Below are positions 26,351 through 34,838 of a stretch of DNA of 64,000 bases, piece by piece (positions within the stretch are counted from its first letter, which is position 1; every line of letters begins with the position of its first letter). The notes beneath the pieces were generated by a model. The model was not told the DNA's origin and did not search any database. It saw only the letters and a program-made list of their open reading frames with translations. The stretch comes from CBFFRJ01 sp051486985. GTDB taxonomy: Bacteria > Pseudomonadota > Gammaproteobacteria > Enterobacterales > Enterobacteriaceae. The stretch lies in assembly GCF_051486985.1 (NCBI RefSeq), contig NZ_JAHVDV010000009.1:62001-126000 (forward strand), read 5' to 3'. Both the position numbers and the translations under genes were made by a program.

Positions 26351-27565
26351 ATGAAATTACCGATTTATCTCGATTACTCCGCAACGACGCCGGTGGACCC
26401 GCGTGTTGCTGAGAAAATGATGCAGTGTCTGACCCTGGACGGAAACTTTGGTAACCCCGCTTCCCGTTCACACCGTTTTGGCTGGCATGCTGAAGAGGCG
26501 GTAGATATCGCCCGTAATCAGATTGCTGAGCTGGTAGGCGCCGACCCGCGTGAAATTGTTTTCACCTCCGGTGCAACCGAATCTGACAACCTGGCAATTA
26601 AAGGTGCGGCCAACTTTTATCAGAAAAAAGGCAAGCACATTATTACCTGCAAAACCGAACATAAAGCCGTGCTGGACACCTGTCGTCAGCTTGAGCGTGA
26701 AGGTTTTGAGGTCACCTACCTTGCTCCACAGAGCAACGGCATTATCGATCTGAAAGAACTCGACGCCGCAATGCGTGATGACACCATCCTGGTTTCTATC
26801 ATGCACGTGAACAACGAAATCGGTGTGGTGCAGGACATCGCGACCATCGGCGAAATGTGCCGGGCGCGTGGCATCATCTATCACGTTGATGCGACCCAGA
26901 GCGTGGGCAAGCTGCCAATCGATCTGAGCCAACTGAAAGTAGACCTGATGTCTTTCTCCGGCCACAAAATCTATGGCCCGAAAGGCATTGGGGCGCTGTA
27001 TGTGCGTCGTAAGCCGCGTATCCGTATCGAAGCGCAAATGCACGGTGGCGGTCACGAGCGCGGTATGCGTTCCGGTACCCTGCCTGTACACCAGATCGTT
27101 GGTATGGGTGAAGCCTACCGTATTGCCAAAGAAGAGATGGATACCGAGATGGCGCGCCTGCGTACGCTGCGTAACCGTCTGTGGGAAGGCGTGAAAGATA
27201 TGGAAGAGGTTTACCTGAACGGTGACCTTGAGCAGGGCGCACCGAACATCCTCAACGTCAGCTTTAACTACGTTGAAGGCGAATCGCTGATCATGGCGCT
27301 TAAAGATCTGGCGGTCTCTTCTGGTTCTGCCTGTACTTCTGCAAGCCTTGAGCCTTCCTACGTGCTGCGCGCGCTGGGTATGACTGACGAGCTGGCCCAC
27401 AGCTCCATTCGTTTCTCCTTAGGTCGTTTCACTACCGAAGAAGAAATTGATTACACCATCACGCTGGTTCGCAACTCCATTGGCCGTCTGCGCGACCTTT
27501 CTCCTTTGTGGGAAATGTTCAAACAGGGCGTGGATCTGAACAGTATTGAATGGTCACATCATTAA
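26351..27565 (+). CDS. iscS: Cysteine desulfurase IscS
   Basis: PLP enzyme that takes sulfur from cysteine and passes it to IscU, and to TusA and ThiI for tRNA thiolation. 404 residues from the ATG at 26351, giving MKLPIYLDYSATTPVDPRV as in E. coli. PLP lysine in SFSGHKIYGPKG, mobile-loop catalytic Cys in SSGSACTSASLEP. The 174-base gap after iscR is where E. coli RyhB control acts. An ERIC element follows it before iscU. Confidence 0.98.
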   Translation: MKLPIYLDYSATTPVDPRVAEKMMQCLTLDGNFGNPASRSHRFGWHAEEAVDIARNQIAELVGADPREIVFTSGATESDNLAIKGAANFYQKKGKHIITCKTEHKAVLDTCRQLEREGFEVTYLAPQSNGIIDLKELDAAMRDDTILVSIMHVNNEIGVVQDIATIGEMCRARGIIYHVDATQSVGKLPIDLSQLKVDLMSFSGHKIYGPKGIGALYVRRKPRIRIEAQMHGGGHERGMRSGTLPVHQIVGMGEAYRIAKEEMDTEMARLRTLRNRLWEGVKDMEEVYLNGDLEQGAPNILNVSFNYVEGESLIMALKDLAVSSGSACTSASLEPSYVLRALGMTDELAHSSIRFSLGRFTTEEEIDYTITLVRNSIGRLRDLSPLWEMFKQGVDLNSIEWSHH

Positions 27566-27569
27566 TCGG

Positions 27570-27697
27570 TATACCCGTCAGACTTCAAGTTGCAGATGCG
27601 TTGGCCGCGCTCGCTCACCCCAGTTACGTACTTATGTACGTTCCTGGGGATTTGCTCCCTTGCCGCCTTCCTGCCACTCGAATTATTTAGGGTACAT
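27570..27697. repeat. ERIC element between iscS and iscU
   Basis: About 128 bp starting tatacccgtc and ending ctcgaattatttagggtaca, with an internal ccagttacgtacttatgtac core. These are the terminal and central features of enterobacterial repetitive intergenic consensus elements. It is an imperfect palindrome, so it folds into a long stem in the isc mRNA. E. coli has only a short gap here. Confidence 0.9.
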
Positions 27698-27713
27698 ATA
27701 AAGAGAACAGAAC

Positions 27714-28100
27714 ATGGCTTACAGCGAAAAAGTAATCGATCATTATGAGAATCCGCGCAACGTGGGTTCTTTCGACAACAGCGATGAGAGCGTAGGCAGC
27801 GGCATGGTGGGTGCACCGGCTTGCGGCGACGTGATGAAGTTGCAGATCAAAGTCAATAACGAAGGCATCATTGAAGACGCGCGCTTCAAAACCTATGGCT
27901 GCGGTTCAGCTATCGCTTCCAGCTCCTTGGTCACCGAGTGGGTGAAGGGCAAATCCCTGGACGAAGCGCAGGCAATCAAAAACACTGATATTGCCGAAGA
28001 GCTGGAACTGCCGCCGGTTAAAATCCACTGCTCCATCCTGGCAGAAGATGCGATTAAAGCCGCCATTGCGGATTACAAAAGCAAACGTGAAGCAAAATAA
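27714..28100 (+). CDS. iscU: Iron-sulfur scaffold IscU
   Basis: 128 residues. Cluster-assembly cysteines Cys37, Cys63 and Cys106 are all present, and LPPVK (99-103), the recognition motif for the chaperone HscA, is intact. It receives sulfur from IscS and builds [2Fe-2S] clusters. The start has AAGAGAACAGAAC upstream, just outside the ERIC element. Confidence 0.98.
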   Translation: MAYSEKVIDHYENPRNVGSFDNSDESVGSGMVGAPACGDVMKLQIKVNNEGIIEDARFKTYGCGSAIASSSLVTEWVKGKSLDEAQAIKNTDIAEELELPPVKIHCSILAEDAIKAAIADYKSKREAK

Positions 28101-28115
28101 TCAGTTGAGGTTGTT

Positions 28116-28439
28116 ATGTCGATTACCCTTAGCGACAGCGCTGCCGCGCGTGTGAGTGCCTTTCTGACGAACCGTGGTAAAGGCTTTGGCCTGCGACTGG
28201 GCGTACGGACTTCCGGCTGCTCTGGTATGGCTTACGTACTGGAATTTGTTGATGAACCTGCGGCTGAAGATACCGTGTTCGAAGACAAAGGCGTGAAGGT
28301 GGTGGTCGATGGCAAAAGCCTGCAGTTCCTCAATGGTACTCAGCTGGACTTTGTAAAAGAAGGCCTCAACGAAGGGTTTAAATTTACCAACCCGAACGTG
28401 AAAGATGAGTGCGGTTGTGGCGAAAGCTTCAACGTTTAA
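28116..28439 (+). CDS. iscA: A-type iron-sulfur carrier IscA
   Basis: 107 residues with the three A-type cysteines: Cys35 in TSGCSGMAY and the C-terminal pair in ECGCGESF. It carries clusters or iron from IscU to apo-targets. It lies 15 bases after iscU. Confidence 0.98.
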   Translation: MSITLSDSAAARVSAFLTNRGKGFGLRLGVRTSGCSGMAYVLEFVDEPAAEDTVFEDKGVKVVVDGKSLQFLNGTQLDFVKEGLNEGFKFTNPNVKDECGCGESFNV

Positions 28440-28472
28440 TCGCGTGTTACCGATAAGCCCCACCCTGGAAAA

Positions 28473-28497
28473 GACTCAACCTCATTTATGCTGAGTC
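28473..28497 (+). repeat. Hairpin 1 in the iscA-hscB gap
   Basis: gactca (28473-28478) pairs with tgagtc (28492-28497) across 13 bases. It lies 34 bases after iscA and may affect mRNA processing. Confidence 0.4.
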
Positions 28498-28512
28498 GAG
28501 GCGGCAAGTGAG

Positions 28513-28552
28513 AACGTCCCGTAAACAGAGAGAACGATGTGAACGGGACGTT
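28513..28552 (+). repeat. Hairpin 2 in the iscA-hscB gap
   Basis: aacgtcccgt (28513-28522) and acgggacgtt (28543-28552) are a perfect 10-bp inverted repeat with a 20-base loop and no T tract. The role is unknown; it could stabilise mRNA ends or bind a protein. Confidence 0.45.
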
Positions 28553-28629
28553 GACCACAGCCAGTGCCGAGACAGTGCGAATGATAAAGCGTCATCCTGC
28601 GTGTGGGGCTTGTTATAGCAGGACTCTTT

Positions 28630-29145
28630 ATGGATTACTTCACCCTCTTTGGCTTACCCGCTCACTATCACGTCGATCTTCCGGCCCTGACCATCCGGTT
28701 TCAGGATCTTCAGCGGCAGTATCATCCTGATAACTTCGCCAGCGGCACGCCAGCGGAACAACTCGCTTCCGTGCAGCAGTCTGCGACCATTAATCAGGCC
28801 TGGCAAACGCTGCGCCATCCCCTCGCACGGGCAGAATATCTGCTCTCCCTGCACGGCTTTGATCTCGGTTCTGAGCAGCACACGGTGCGGGATACCGCGT
28901 TTCTGATGGAGCAGCTGGAGCTTCGTGAAGAGCTCGATGAGATTGGTACGGCCAGCGATGCTGACCGCCTGGAGGCCTTTGCCCAGCGAGTCAAAAAACT
29001 GTACGACGTTCGTCATCAGCAGATGGTGGAACAATTCAGTCGTGAAGCGTGGGACGACGCGGCGGATACCGTGCGTAAACTCCGTTTTCTGGATAAACTG
29101 CGCAGCTCAACAGAACAACTCGAAGAAAAACTGCTCGGTTTTTAA
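28630..29145 (+). CDS. hscB: J-domain co-chaperone HscB
   Basis: 171 residues from the ATG at 28630 (MDYFTLFGLP); the nine residues upstream from 28603 are not conserved. J-domain HPD motif in QYHPDNF. The C-terminal three-helix domain (AADTVRKLRFLDKLRSS) binds IscU. It delivers IscU to HscA and stimulates its ATPase. The 190-base gap before it is longer than in E. coli. Confidence 0.97.
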   Translation: MDYFTLFGLPAHYHVDLPALTIRFQDLQRQYHPDNFASGTPAEQLASVQQSATINQAWQTLRHPLARAEYLLSLHGFDLGSEQHTVRDTAFLMEQLELREELDEIGTASDADRLEAFAQRVKKLYDVRHQQMVEQFSREAWDDAADTVRKLRFLDKLRSSTEQLEEKLLGF

Positions 29146-29160
29146 TTTTGGAAGCACATT

Positions 29161-31011
29161 ATGGCCTTATTACAAATTAGTGAGCCGGGTCTGAGCGCTG
29201 CGCCTCACCAGCGTCGTCTGGCAGCAGGGATCGATTTAGGCACCACGAATTCACTGGTCGCCACCGTACGCAGTGGTCAGGCGCAAACGCTGGCCGATAG
29301 CGAAGGGCGTCATTTGTTACCGTCTGTTGTGCACTATCATGCGCAGGGGCAGACGGTGGGTTATGACGCGCGTGCCAATGCCGCGCAGGATCCGGTTAAT
29401 ACCATCAGTTCGGTAAAACGCATGATGGGCCGCGCGCTGGCCGATATCCAGGCACGTTATCCTCACCTGCCGTACCAGTTACAGGCCAGCGAAAATGGGC
29501 TGCCCATGATGGCGACCCGCGCAGGCCTGGTGAACCCCATCCGTGTCTCAGCGGACATTCTGAAAACTCTGGCCCTGCGTGCCCAGGAATCCCTCTCCGG
29601 GGAGCTGGACGGCGTGGTCATTACCGTTCCGGCCTATTTTGATGATGCTCAGCGTCAGGGGACGAAAGACGCCGCACGGCTGGCGGGCTTGCATGTATTG
29701 CGCTTGCTGAATGAACCGACCGCCGCAGCCATTGCTTACGGTCTGGACTCCGGTAAAGAGGGCGTTATCGCCGTTTACGATCTTGGCGGCGGCACCTTTG
29801 ATATCTCCATCCTGCGCTTAAGCCGTGGCGTGTTTGAAGTGCTGGCGACGGGCGGAGACTCTGCCCTCGGCGGCGACGACTTTGATCACCTGCTCGCGGA
29901 TTTTATTCGTGAACAGGCCAGTCTGCCGGAGCATGGCGACAACCATTTACAGCGAGCGTTGCTGGATGCGGCCATCGCGGCAAAAATCGCCCTGAGCGAT
30001 GCGCCCTCTGTCACCGTTGACGTCGCAGGCTGGCAGGGTACAGTGACCCGCGAGCAGTTTGAGGCGCTGATTTCGACCCTGGTGAAACGCACTTTACTCT
30101 CCTGCCGCCGCGCACTGAAAGATGCAGGCGTTGAGGCGGATGAGGTACTGGAAGTGGTGATGGTAGGCGGCTCCACCCGCGTGCCGCTGGTGCGTGAACG
30201 CGTAGGCGAATTCTTTGGCCGCACGCCGCTCACCTCTATCGACCCGGATAAAGTTGTCGCCCTGGGCGCCGCGATTCAGGCAGATATTCTGGTGGGTAAC
30301 AAACCGGACAGCGATATGCTGCTGCTGGACGTTATCCCGCTGTCGCTCGGGCTTGAAACCATGGGCGGTCTGGTAGAGAAAGTTATCCCGCGTAACACTA
30401 CCATTCCGGTGGCCCGTGCGCAGGAGTTCACCACCTTCAAAGACGGGCAGACCGCCATGTCTATCCACGTGATGCAGGGCGAGCGTGAGCTGGTGCAGGA
30501 TTGCCGCTCGCTGGCGCGTTTTGCGCTACGTGGTATTCCGGCCATGCCCGCAGGCGGCGCGCATATTCGCGTCACCTTCCAGGTGGATGCCGACGGCCTG
30601 CTCAACGTCACCGCGATGGAAAAATCCACCGGTGTTGAAGCCGCAATTCAGGTTAAGCCCTCTTATGGCCTGACCGATAACGAAATCGCCACCATGATTA
30701 AGGACTCCATGAGCTTTGCTGAGCAGGACGTGAAAGCACGTATGCTCGCAGAACAGCAAGTGGAGGCCGCCCGCGTACTGGAGAGTCTGACCGGTGCGCT
30801 GGCAACGGATGCCGCGCTGCTCAGCGCCGCAGAGCGTACGGACATTGACCAGGCTATCGCGCAACTTGTTGCCGTTGCCAAAGGTAATGATGCCGACGCC
30901 ATTGAACACGCCATTAAAAATGTAGATAAACAAACCCAGGAATTTGCCGCGCGCCGTATGGATATGTCCGTACGTACCGCGTTAAAAGGCCATTCCGTCG
31001 ACGAGGTTTAA
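29161..31011 (+). CDS. hscA: Hsp70-type chaperone HscA
   Basis: 616 residues. Actin-like ATPase domain with GIDLGTTNSLVA, VYDLGGGTFDISIL and VGGSTRVPLV, then a substrate-binding domain. Specialised for IscU, releasing its cluster to acceptors. It lies 15 bases after hscB and 1 base before fdx. Confidence 0.98.
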   Translation: MALLQISEPGLSAAPHQRRLAAGIDLGTTNSLVATVRSGQAQTLADSEGRHLLPSVVHYHAQGQTVGYDARANAAQDPVNTISSVKRMMGRALADIQARYPHLPYQLQASENGLPMMATRAGLVNPIRVSADILKTLALRAQESLSGELDGVVITVPAYFDDAQRQGTKDAARLAGLHVLRLLNEPTAAAIAYGLDSGKEGVIAVYDLGGGTFDISILRLSRGVFEVLATGGDSALGGDDFDHLLADFIREQASLPEHGDNHLQRALLDAAIAAKIALSDAPSVTVDVAGWQGTVTREQFEALISTLVKRTLLSCRRALKDAGVEADEVLEVVMVGGSTRVPLVRERVGEFFGRTPLTSIDPDKVVALGAAIQADILVGNKPDSDMLLLDVIPLSLGLETMGGLVEKVIPRNTTIPVARAQEFTTFKDGQTAMSIHVMQGERELVQDCRSLARFALRGIPAMPAGGAHIRVTFQVDADGLLNVTAMEKSTGVEAAIQVKPSYGLTDNEIATMIKDSMSFAEQDVKARMLAEQQVEAARVLESLTGALATDAALLSAAERTDIDQAIAQLVAVAKGNDADAIEHAIKNVDKQTQEFAARRMDMSVRTALKGHSVDEV

Positions 31012-31012
31012 T

Positions 31013-31348
31013 ATGCCTAAGATCGTTTTTCTGCCTCATCAGGATTTATGCCCTGATGGAGTAGTTATGGAAGCAAAGACCGGCGAAACCATTCTTGATG
31101 TGGCCCTGCGTGGCGGCATTGAGCTTGAACACGCCTGTGAGAAGTCCTGTGCCTGCACGACCTGCCACTGTGTCGTGCGTGAAGGTTTCGATTCGTTACC
31201 GGAAAGCACCGAAGATGAAGATGACATGCTGGATAAAGCCTGGGGTCTTGAGCCGGAGAGCCGTCTGAGCTGCCAGGCGCGCGTCACCGATGAAGATCTG
31301 GTCGTAGAGATCCCTCGCTACACCATCAACCACGCGCGGGAGCATTAA
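31013..31348 (+). CDS. fdx: [2Fe-2S] ferredoxin Fdx
   Basis: 111 residues. Ligands in CEKSCACTTCHC and the later Cys in LSCQARV form the adrenodoxin-type C-x5-C-x2-C-x(n)-C site. It supplies electrons for cluster assembly on IscU. Confidence 0.97.
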   Translation: MPKIVFLPHQDLCPDGVVMEAKTGETILDVALRGGIELEHACEKSCACTTCHCVVREGFDSLPESTEDEDDMLDKAWGLEPESRLSCQARVTDEDLVVEIPRYTINHAREH

Positions 31349-31349
31349 T

Positions 31350-31550
31350 ATGTCACTGAAATGGACAGACAGCCGCGAAATTGGCGAAGCGCTGTACGAC
31401 ACCTTCCCGGATCTCGACCCGAAAACCGTGCGTTTCACCGACATGCATCAGTGGATTTGCGAGCTGGAGGAGTTTGATGATGATCCAAACGCATCGAACG
31501 AAAAAATTCTCGAGGCAATTCTGCTAGTCTGGTTAGACGAAGCATCTTGA
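31350..31550 (+). CDS. iscX: IscX (YfhJ), modulator of IscS
   Basis: 66 residues, strongly acidic (LEEFDDDPNASNEKILEAI), the full family length. Binds IscS and iron in vitro and modulates cluster assembly. Last gene of the isc operon. Confidence 0.97.
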   Translation: MSLKWTDSREIGEALYDTFPDLDPKTVRFTDMHQWICELEEFDDDPNASNEKILEAILLVWLDEAS

Positions 31551-31610
31551 TATCGACGGGCTGCCTTCTGGTGGCCCGTTTTCATATCTCCTGCGCTAAA
31601 GGACAAAACA

Positions 31611-32900
31611 ATGACAACTGAAGCGATGAAAATTACCTTATCGACCCAGGGCGCGGACGCTCGCTGGGGCGAAAAAGCAGCGTTTAGCATTAATCACGAC
31701 GGCATCACGTTGCACCTGACAGGCAAAGACGATACCGGCCTCATTCAGCGTGCCGCACGCAAAATCGATGGCATGGGCATTAAGCATGTCGCGCTGAGCG
31801 GCGAAGGCTGGGATGCAGACCGGAGCTGGGCCTTCTGGGCCGGTTATAAGGGGCCGAAAGGCACCCGTAACATCGACTGGGCGGTGCTGGATGATGCCGG
31901 GCAGAAAGAGCTTGATGCACGGCTGAAAACCATCGACTGGGTGCGTGACACCATCAATGCCCCGGCGGAAGATTTAGGGCCGGAACAACTGGCGCAGCGT
32001 GCGGTGGATCTGCTCAGCGATGTGGGTGGCGAGGCTATCTCTTACCGCATCGTTAAGGGTGAAGATCTGCGTGAACAGAACTACCTGGGTATTCACACCG
32101 TGGGACGTGGATCTTCCCGCCCGCCGGTGCTGTTGTCACTGGACTTCAACCCGACCGGCGACAAAGACGCGCCGATTTTCGCCTGTCTGGTCGGCAAGGG
32201 TATCACCTTCGACTCCGGCGGTTACAGCATCAAGCAGACCGCGTTTATGGATTCCATGAAATCCGATATGGGCGGTGCGGCGATGGTCACGGGCGCACTG
32301 GCGTTTGCGATTACGCGCGGGCTGAACAAACGCGTGAAGCTTTACCTCTGCTGCGCAGATAACATGATTAGCGGTAATGCCTTTAAGCTTGGCGATATCA
32401 TTCGCTACCGTAACGGCAAAACCGTTGAGGTGATGAACACCGATGCAGAAGGGCGCCTGGTGCTGGCCGATGGTCTCATTAACGCGAGCGCGCAGAAACC
32501 GGAGCTTATCATCGACGCTGCCACCCTGACCGGTGCGGCCAAAACCGCGCTGGGCAATGATTACCATGCGCTGTTCAGCTTTGATGACCAACTGGCTAAC
32601 CGACTGCTTGCGAGCGCCGCCGCAGAGAACGAACCATTCTGGCGTCTGCCGCTGGCCGAGTTCCACCGCCATCAGTTGCCGTCAAACTTCGCTGAACTTA
32701 ACAACACCGCCAGCGCAGCCTTCCCGGCGGGTGCCAGCACGGCAGCCGGTTTCCTGTCTCATTTTGTTGAGAACTATCAGCAGGGTTGGCTGCACATCGA
32801 CTGTTCCGCCACCTACCGCAAAGCGGGTGTCGAGCAGTGGGCTGCGGGAGCAACAGGCCTTGGTGTACGCGCGCTGGCAAATCTGCTGACCAGCAAGTAA
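31611..32900 (+). CDS. pepB: Peptidase B (M17 aminopeptidase)
   Basis: 429 residues. Two-metal leucyl aminopeptidase of the M17 family: GKGITFDSGGYSIKQ, SDMGGAAMV and the signature NTDAEGRLVLADGL are intact. It degrades peptides in the cytoplasm. It lies 60 bases after iscX, as in E. coli. Confidence 0.97.
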   Translation: MTTEAMKITLSTQGADARWGEKAAFSINHDGITLHLTGKDDTGLIQRAARKIDGMGIKHVALSGEGWDADRSWAFWAGYKGPKGTRNIDWAVLDDAGQKELDARLKTIDWVRDTINAPAEDLGPEQLAQRAVDLLSDVGGEAISYRIVKGEDLREQNYLGIHTVGRGSSRPPVLLSLDFNPTGDKDAPIFACLVGKGITFDSGGYSIKQTAFMDSMKSDMGGAAMVTGALAFAITRGLNKRVKLYLCCADNMISGNAFKLGDIIRYRNGKTVEVMNTDAEGRLVLADGLINASAQKPELIIDAATLTGAAKTALGNDYHALFSFDDQLANRLLASAAAENEPFWRLPLAEFHRHQLPSNFAELNNTASAAFPAGASTAAGFLSHFVENYQQGWLHIDCSATYRKAGVEQWAAGATGLGVRALANLLTSK

Positions 32901-32904
32901 TTTT

Positions 32905-33211
32905 CCCCTCACCCTGACCCTCTCCCCAAAGGGGAGAGGGGAGTGCACGGTACAGGCCGTTCCCCCTTTCCCGATGGGAGAGGGGTAGCGCGGTGCAGGC
33001 CGTTCCCTCTTTCCTGGTGGGAGAGGGGTAGCGCGGTGCAGGCCGTTCCCTCTTTCCTGGTGGGAGAGGGGTAGCGCGGTGCAGGCCGTTCCCTCTTTCC
33101 CGATGGGAAAGGGAGTGCACGGTGCAGGCCGTTTCCTCTTTCCCGATGGGAAAGGGAGTGCACGGTACAGGCCATTCCCTCTCTCACAGTGGGAGAGGGC
33201 AGGGGTGAGGG
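32905..33211. repeat. Array of seven hairpins at 43-bp period
   Basis: The phrase caggcc recurs at 32953, 32996, 33039, 33082, 33125 and 33168, each exactly 43 bp apart. Between the copies lie palindromes such as ccctctttcccgatgggaaa, seven in all (32918-32940 to 33177-33199). The outer ends (cctcaccctgaccctctccc and gggagagggcaggggtgagg) are themselves inverted copies. The array thus looks like one palindromic element whose core has been multiplied. It fills the pepB-sseB gap and holds no believable gene. Confidence 0.92.
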
Positions 33212-33243
33212 CATCAAACAGATCGAGACGAACAGTAAAAATT

Positions 33244-34047
33244 ATGTCCCATTCAGACCACGATCACGACCATCATCACGAGCCAGATACACTCGAAACT
33301 TTGCTGGAAAAGGCGGCGACCGAGCCTGCCTACCGCCCGGCCTTTTTCCGTGCGCTGCTGGAGTCCACGGTATGGGTGCCGGGCACGGCAGCGGATGATA
33401 AATCCGTTGTCGAAGACAGCGCGCTGGATATTCAGCACTGGGAAAAAGATGACGGTGAGTCAGTCATTCCCTTCTTCACCTCGCTTGAAGCACTGCAACA
33501 GGCAGTGGATACCGAGCAGGCGTTTGTCGTGCTCCCTGCCCGTACGCTGTTCGAAATGACGCTGGGCGAAACACTGTTCCTCAACGCCAAATTGCCGACG
33601 GGCAAAGAGCTGACGCCGCGTGAAATCAGTCATCTGGTCGGTAAAGAGGGCAGCCCGCTCAGTGAGCAGGAGGTGCTTGAAGGCGGTACATCGCTGCTGC
33701 TCTCAGAAGTGACCGAGCCGCCTGCGCAGATGGTGGATTCCCTCACCACCCTGTTCAGCACCTTCAACCATGTGAAGTGCGCCTATCTCTGCTCCATAAA
33801 AGAGAAAAACGACGCCCGCGCCAACCTGTTGATTGGCATTGAAGCCGATGGAGACATCGAGGAGATCATTCAGGCGGCGGGCAGCGTGGCAATGGATACC
33901 CTGCCGGGGGACGATCCGGTGGATATCTGCCAGGTAGTGAAAGGCGAAAAGGGGATCAGCCATTTTATGATTGACCACATTACCCCGTTCTATGAACGTC
34001 GCTGGGGCAGCTTCCTGCGCGACCTGAAAACGAACCGCATCATCTGA
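33244..34047 (+). CDS. sseB: SseB, serine-sensitivity enhancing protein
   Basis: 267 residues from the ATG at 33244; an open frame continues upstream through the repeat array but is not conserved. A His/Asp-rich start (MSHSDHDHDHHHEPDTLETLL) precedes a SseB N-terminal domain and a SseB C-terminal domain (FNHVKCAYLCSIKEKNDARANLLIGIE). Overexpression enhances serine sensitivity in E. coli, but its biochemical function is unknown. The ribosome binding site is weak. Confidence 0.93.
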   Translation: MSHSDHDHDHHHEPDTLETLLEKAATEPAYRPAFFRALLESTVWVPGTAADDKSVVEDSALDIQHWEKDDGESVIPFFTSLEALQQAVDTEQAFVVLPARTLFEMTLGETLFLNAKLPTGKELTPREISHLVGKEGSPLSEQEVLEGGTSLLLSEVTEPPAQMVDSLTTLFSTFNHVKCAYLCSIKEKNDARANLLIGIEADGDIEEIIQAAGSVAMDTLPGDDPVDICQVVKGEKGISHFMIDHITPFYERRWGSFLRDLKTNRII

Positions 34048-34064
34048 AGCCACGACGGGCTGGA

Positions 34065-34838
34065 TTAGCCCGTCGCTTCCAGCAGCAGTAAATCCATCAT
34101 CAGCACCAGATTCGACTCGAACGACGTAACGCCAGCGGCCTCGGCGGCGAAATGCACCGCTTCGTCGTAAAGGGCAAAGTGCAGATCCGCAAGGCTTGCC
34201 AGCGTATTCGCAGAGGCGCGCGTAAAAGCGATAACCGTCATCCCCACGTTGCGGGCGATGCGGGCTTTATCCAGCACCTGCTCGGTTTCCCCGCTGCGGG
34301 AGACGGCGATAAACACCTGATAGCGTGCGGCGTTACTAAGAAAAATATTGCGACTGTCGCCAGGGCCTGAGATAAACGCCGTTTTACCCAGCACCTGCAG
34401 CTTCTTGGTCAGATACTCAGCAAAGAGATAAGAAAACCCTGCGCCATAAAGGAAGAAGCTCTCTTTCTCACGCAGCAGGCGGGCGAAGGTTTGCCGTTTC
34501 TCCTCCGTCACCCACTGAAAGGTCTGCTGATAATTGGCGACGAACTGCTGAAACAGCCCGGGTAGCCTGTCGCTGTGGCTGACTGGTGGCTCGTTGATAT
34601 GCGGCGTGTCGGCAAGCAGCTGTTTGCAGTGCCAGATAAACTCACTGTAGCCGCTAAACCCCAATTTCTGACAGAGTCGTATAATGGTGGCGGTCGAGAC
34701 AAAGGTGGCGGTGGCAAGGTCGCGTACCGTAATATTACCCACCAGTAACGGATGCTCCGTCAGGTGGGCCAGCACACGGTACTCCGCCCGCGTCAGGGAT
34801 TCGCCACGCGTCAACAGCGGCGCGAGTCGGTTATCCAT
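34065..34838 (-). CDS. RpiR/MurR-family regulator with SIS domain
   Basis: 257 residues. N-terminal HTH_6 domain (VRDLATATFVSTATIIRLCQKLGFSG, shown in part by TATIIRLCQKLG) and a C-terminal SIS sugar-phosphate-binding domain (FFLYGAGFSYLFAEYL, AVSRSGETEQVLDKAR). Its ATG directly follows the sseA stop codon (TGAATG), so the two are translationally coupled. The nearby PTS and 6-phospho-alpha-glucosidase genes are the likely targets, as for GlvR-type regulators. This is inferred from context. Confidence 0.85.
   Translation of the reverse strand: MDNRLAPLLTRGESLTRAEYRVLAHLTEHPLLVGNITVRDLATATFVSTATIIRLCQKLGFSGYSEFIWHCKQLLADTPHINEPPVSHSDRLPGLFQQFVANYQQTFQWVTEEKRQTFARLLREKESFFLYGAGFSYLFAEYLTKKLQVLGKTAFISGPGDSRNIFLSNAARYQVFIAVSRSGETEQVLDKARIARNVGMTVIAFTRASANTLASLADLHFALYDEAVHFAAEAAGVTSFESNLVLMMDLLLLEATG

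Noticed and set aside
26468..27400. 310-codon open frame antisense to iscS
   Set aside because: Fully overlaps iscS and has no independent support.
32905..33211. CRISPR array
   Set aside because: The repeats are regular, but the spacers are also repeated and each unit is a palindrome. There are no cas genes nearby.
33079..33243. N-terminal extension of sseB into the repeat array
   Set aside because: The added residues translate the tandem repeat. SseB homologues begin near the MSHSDHDH start.
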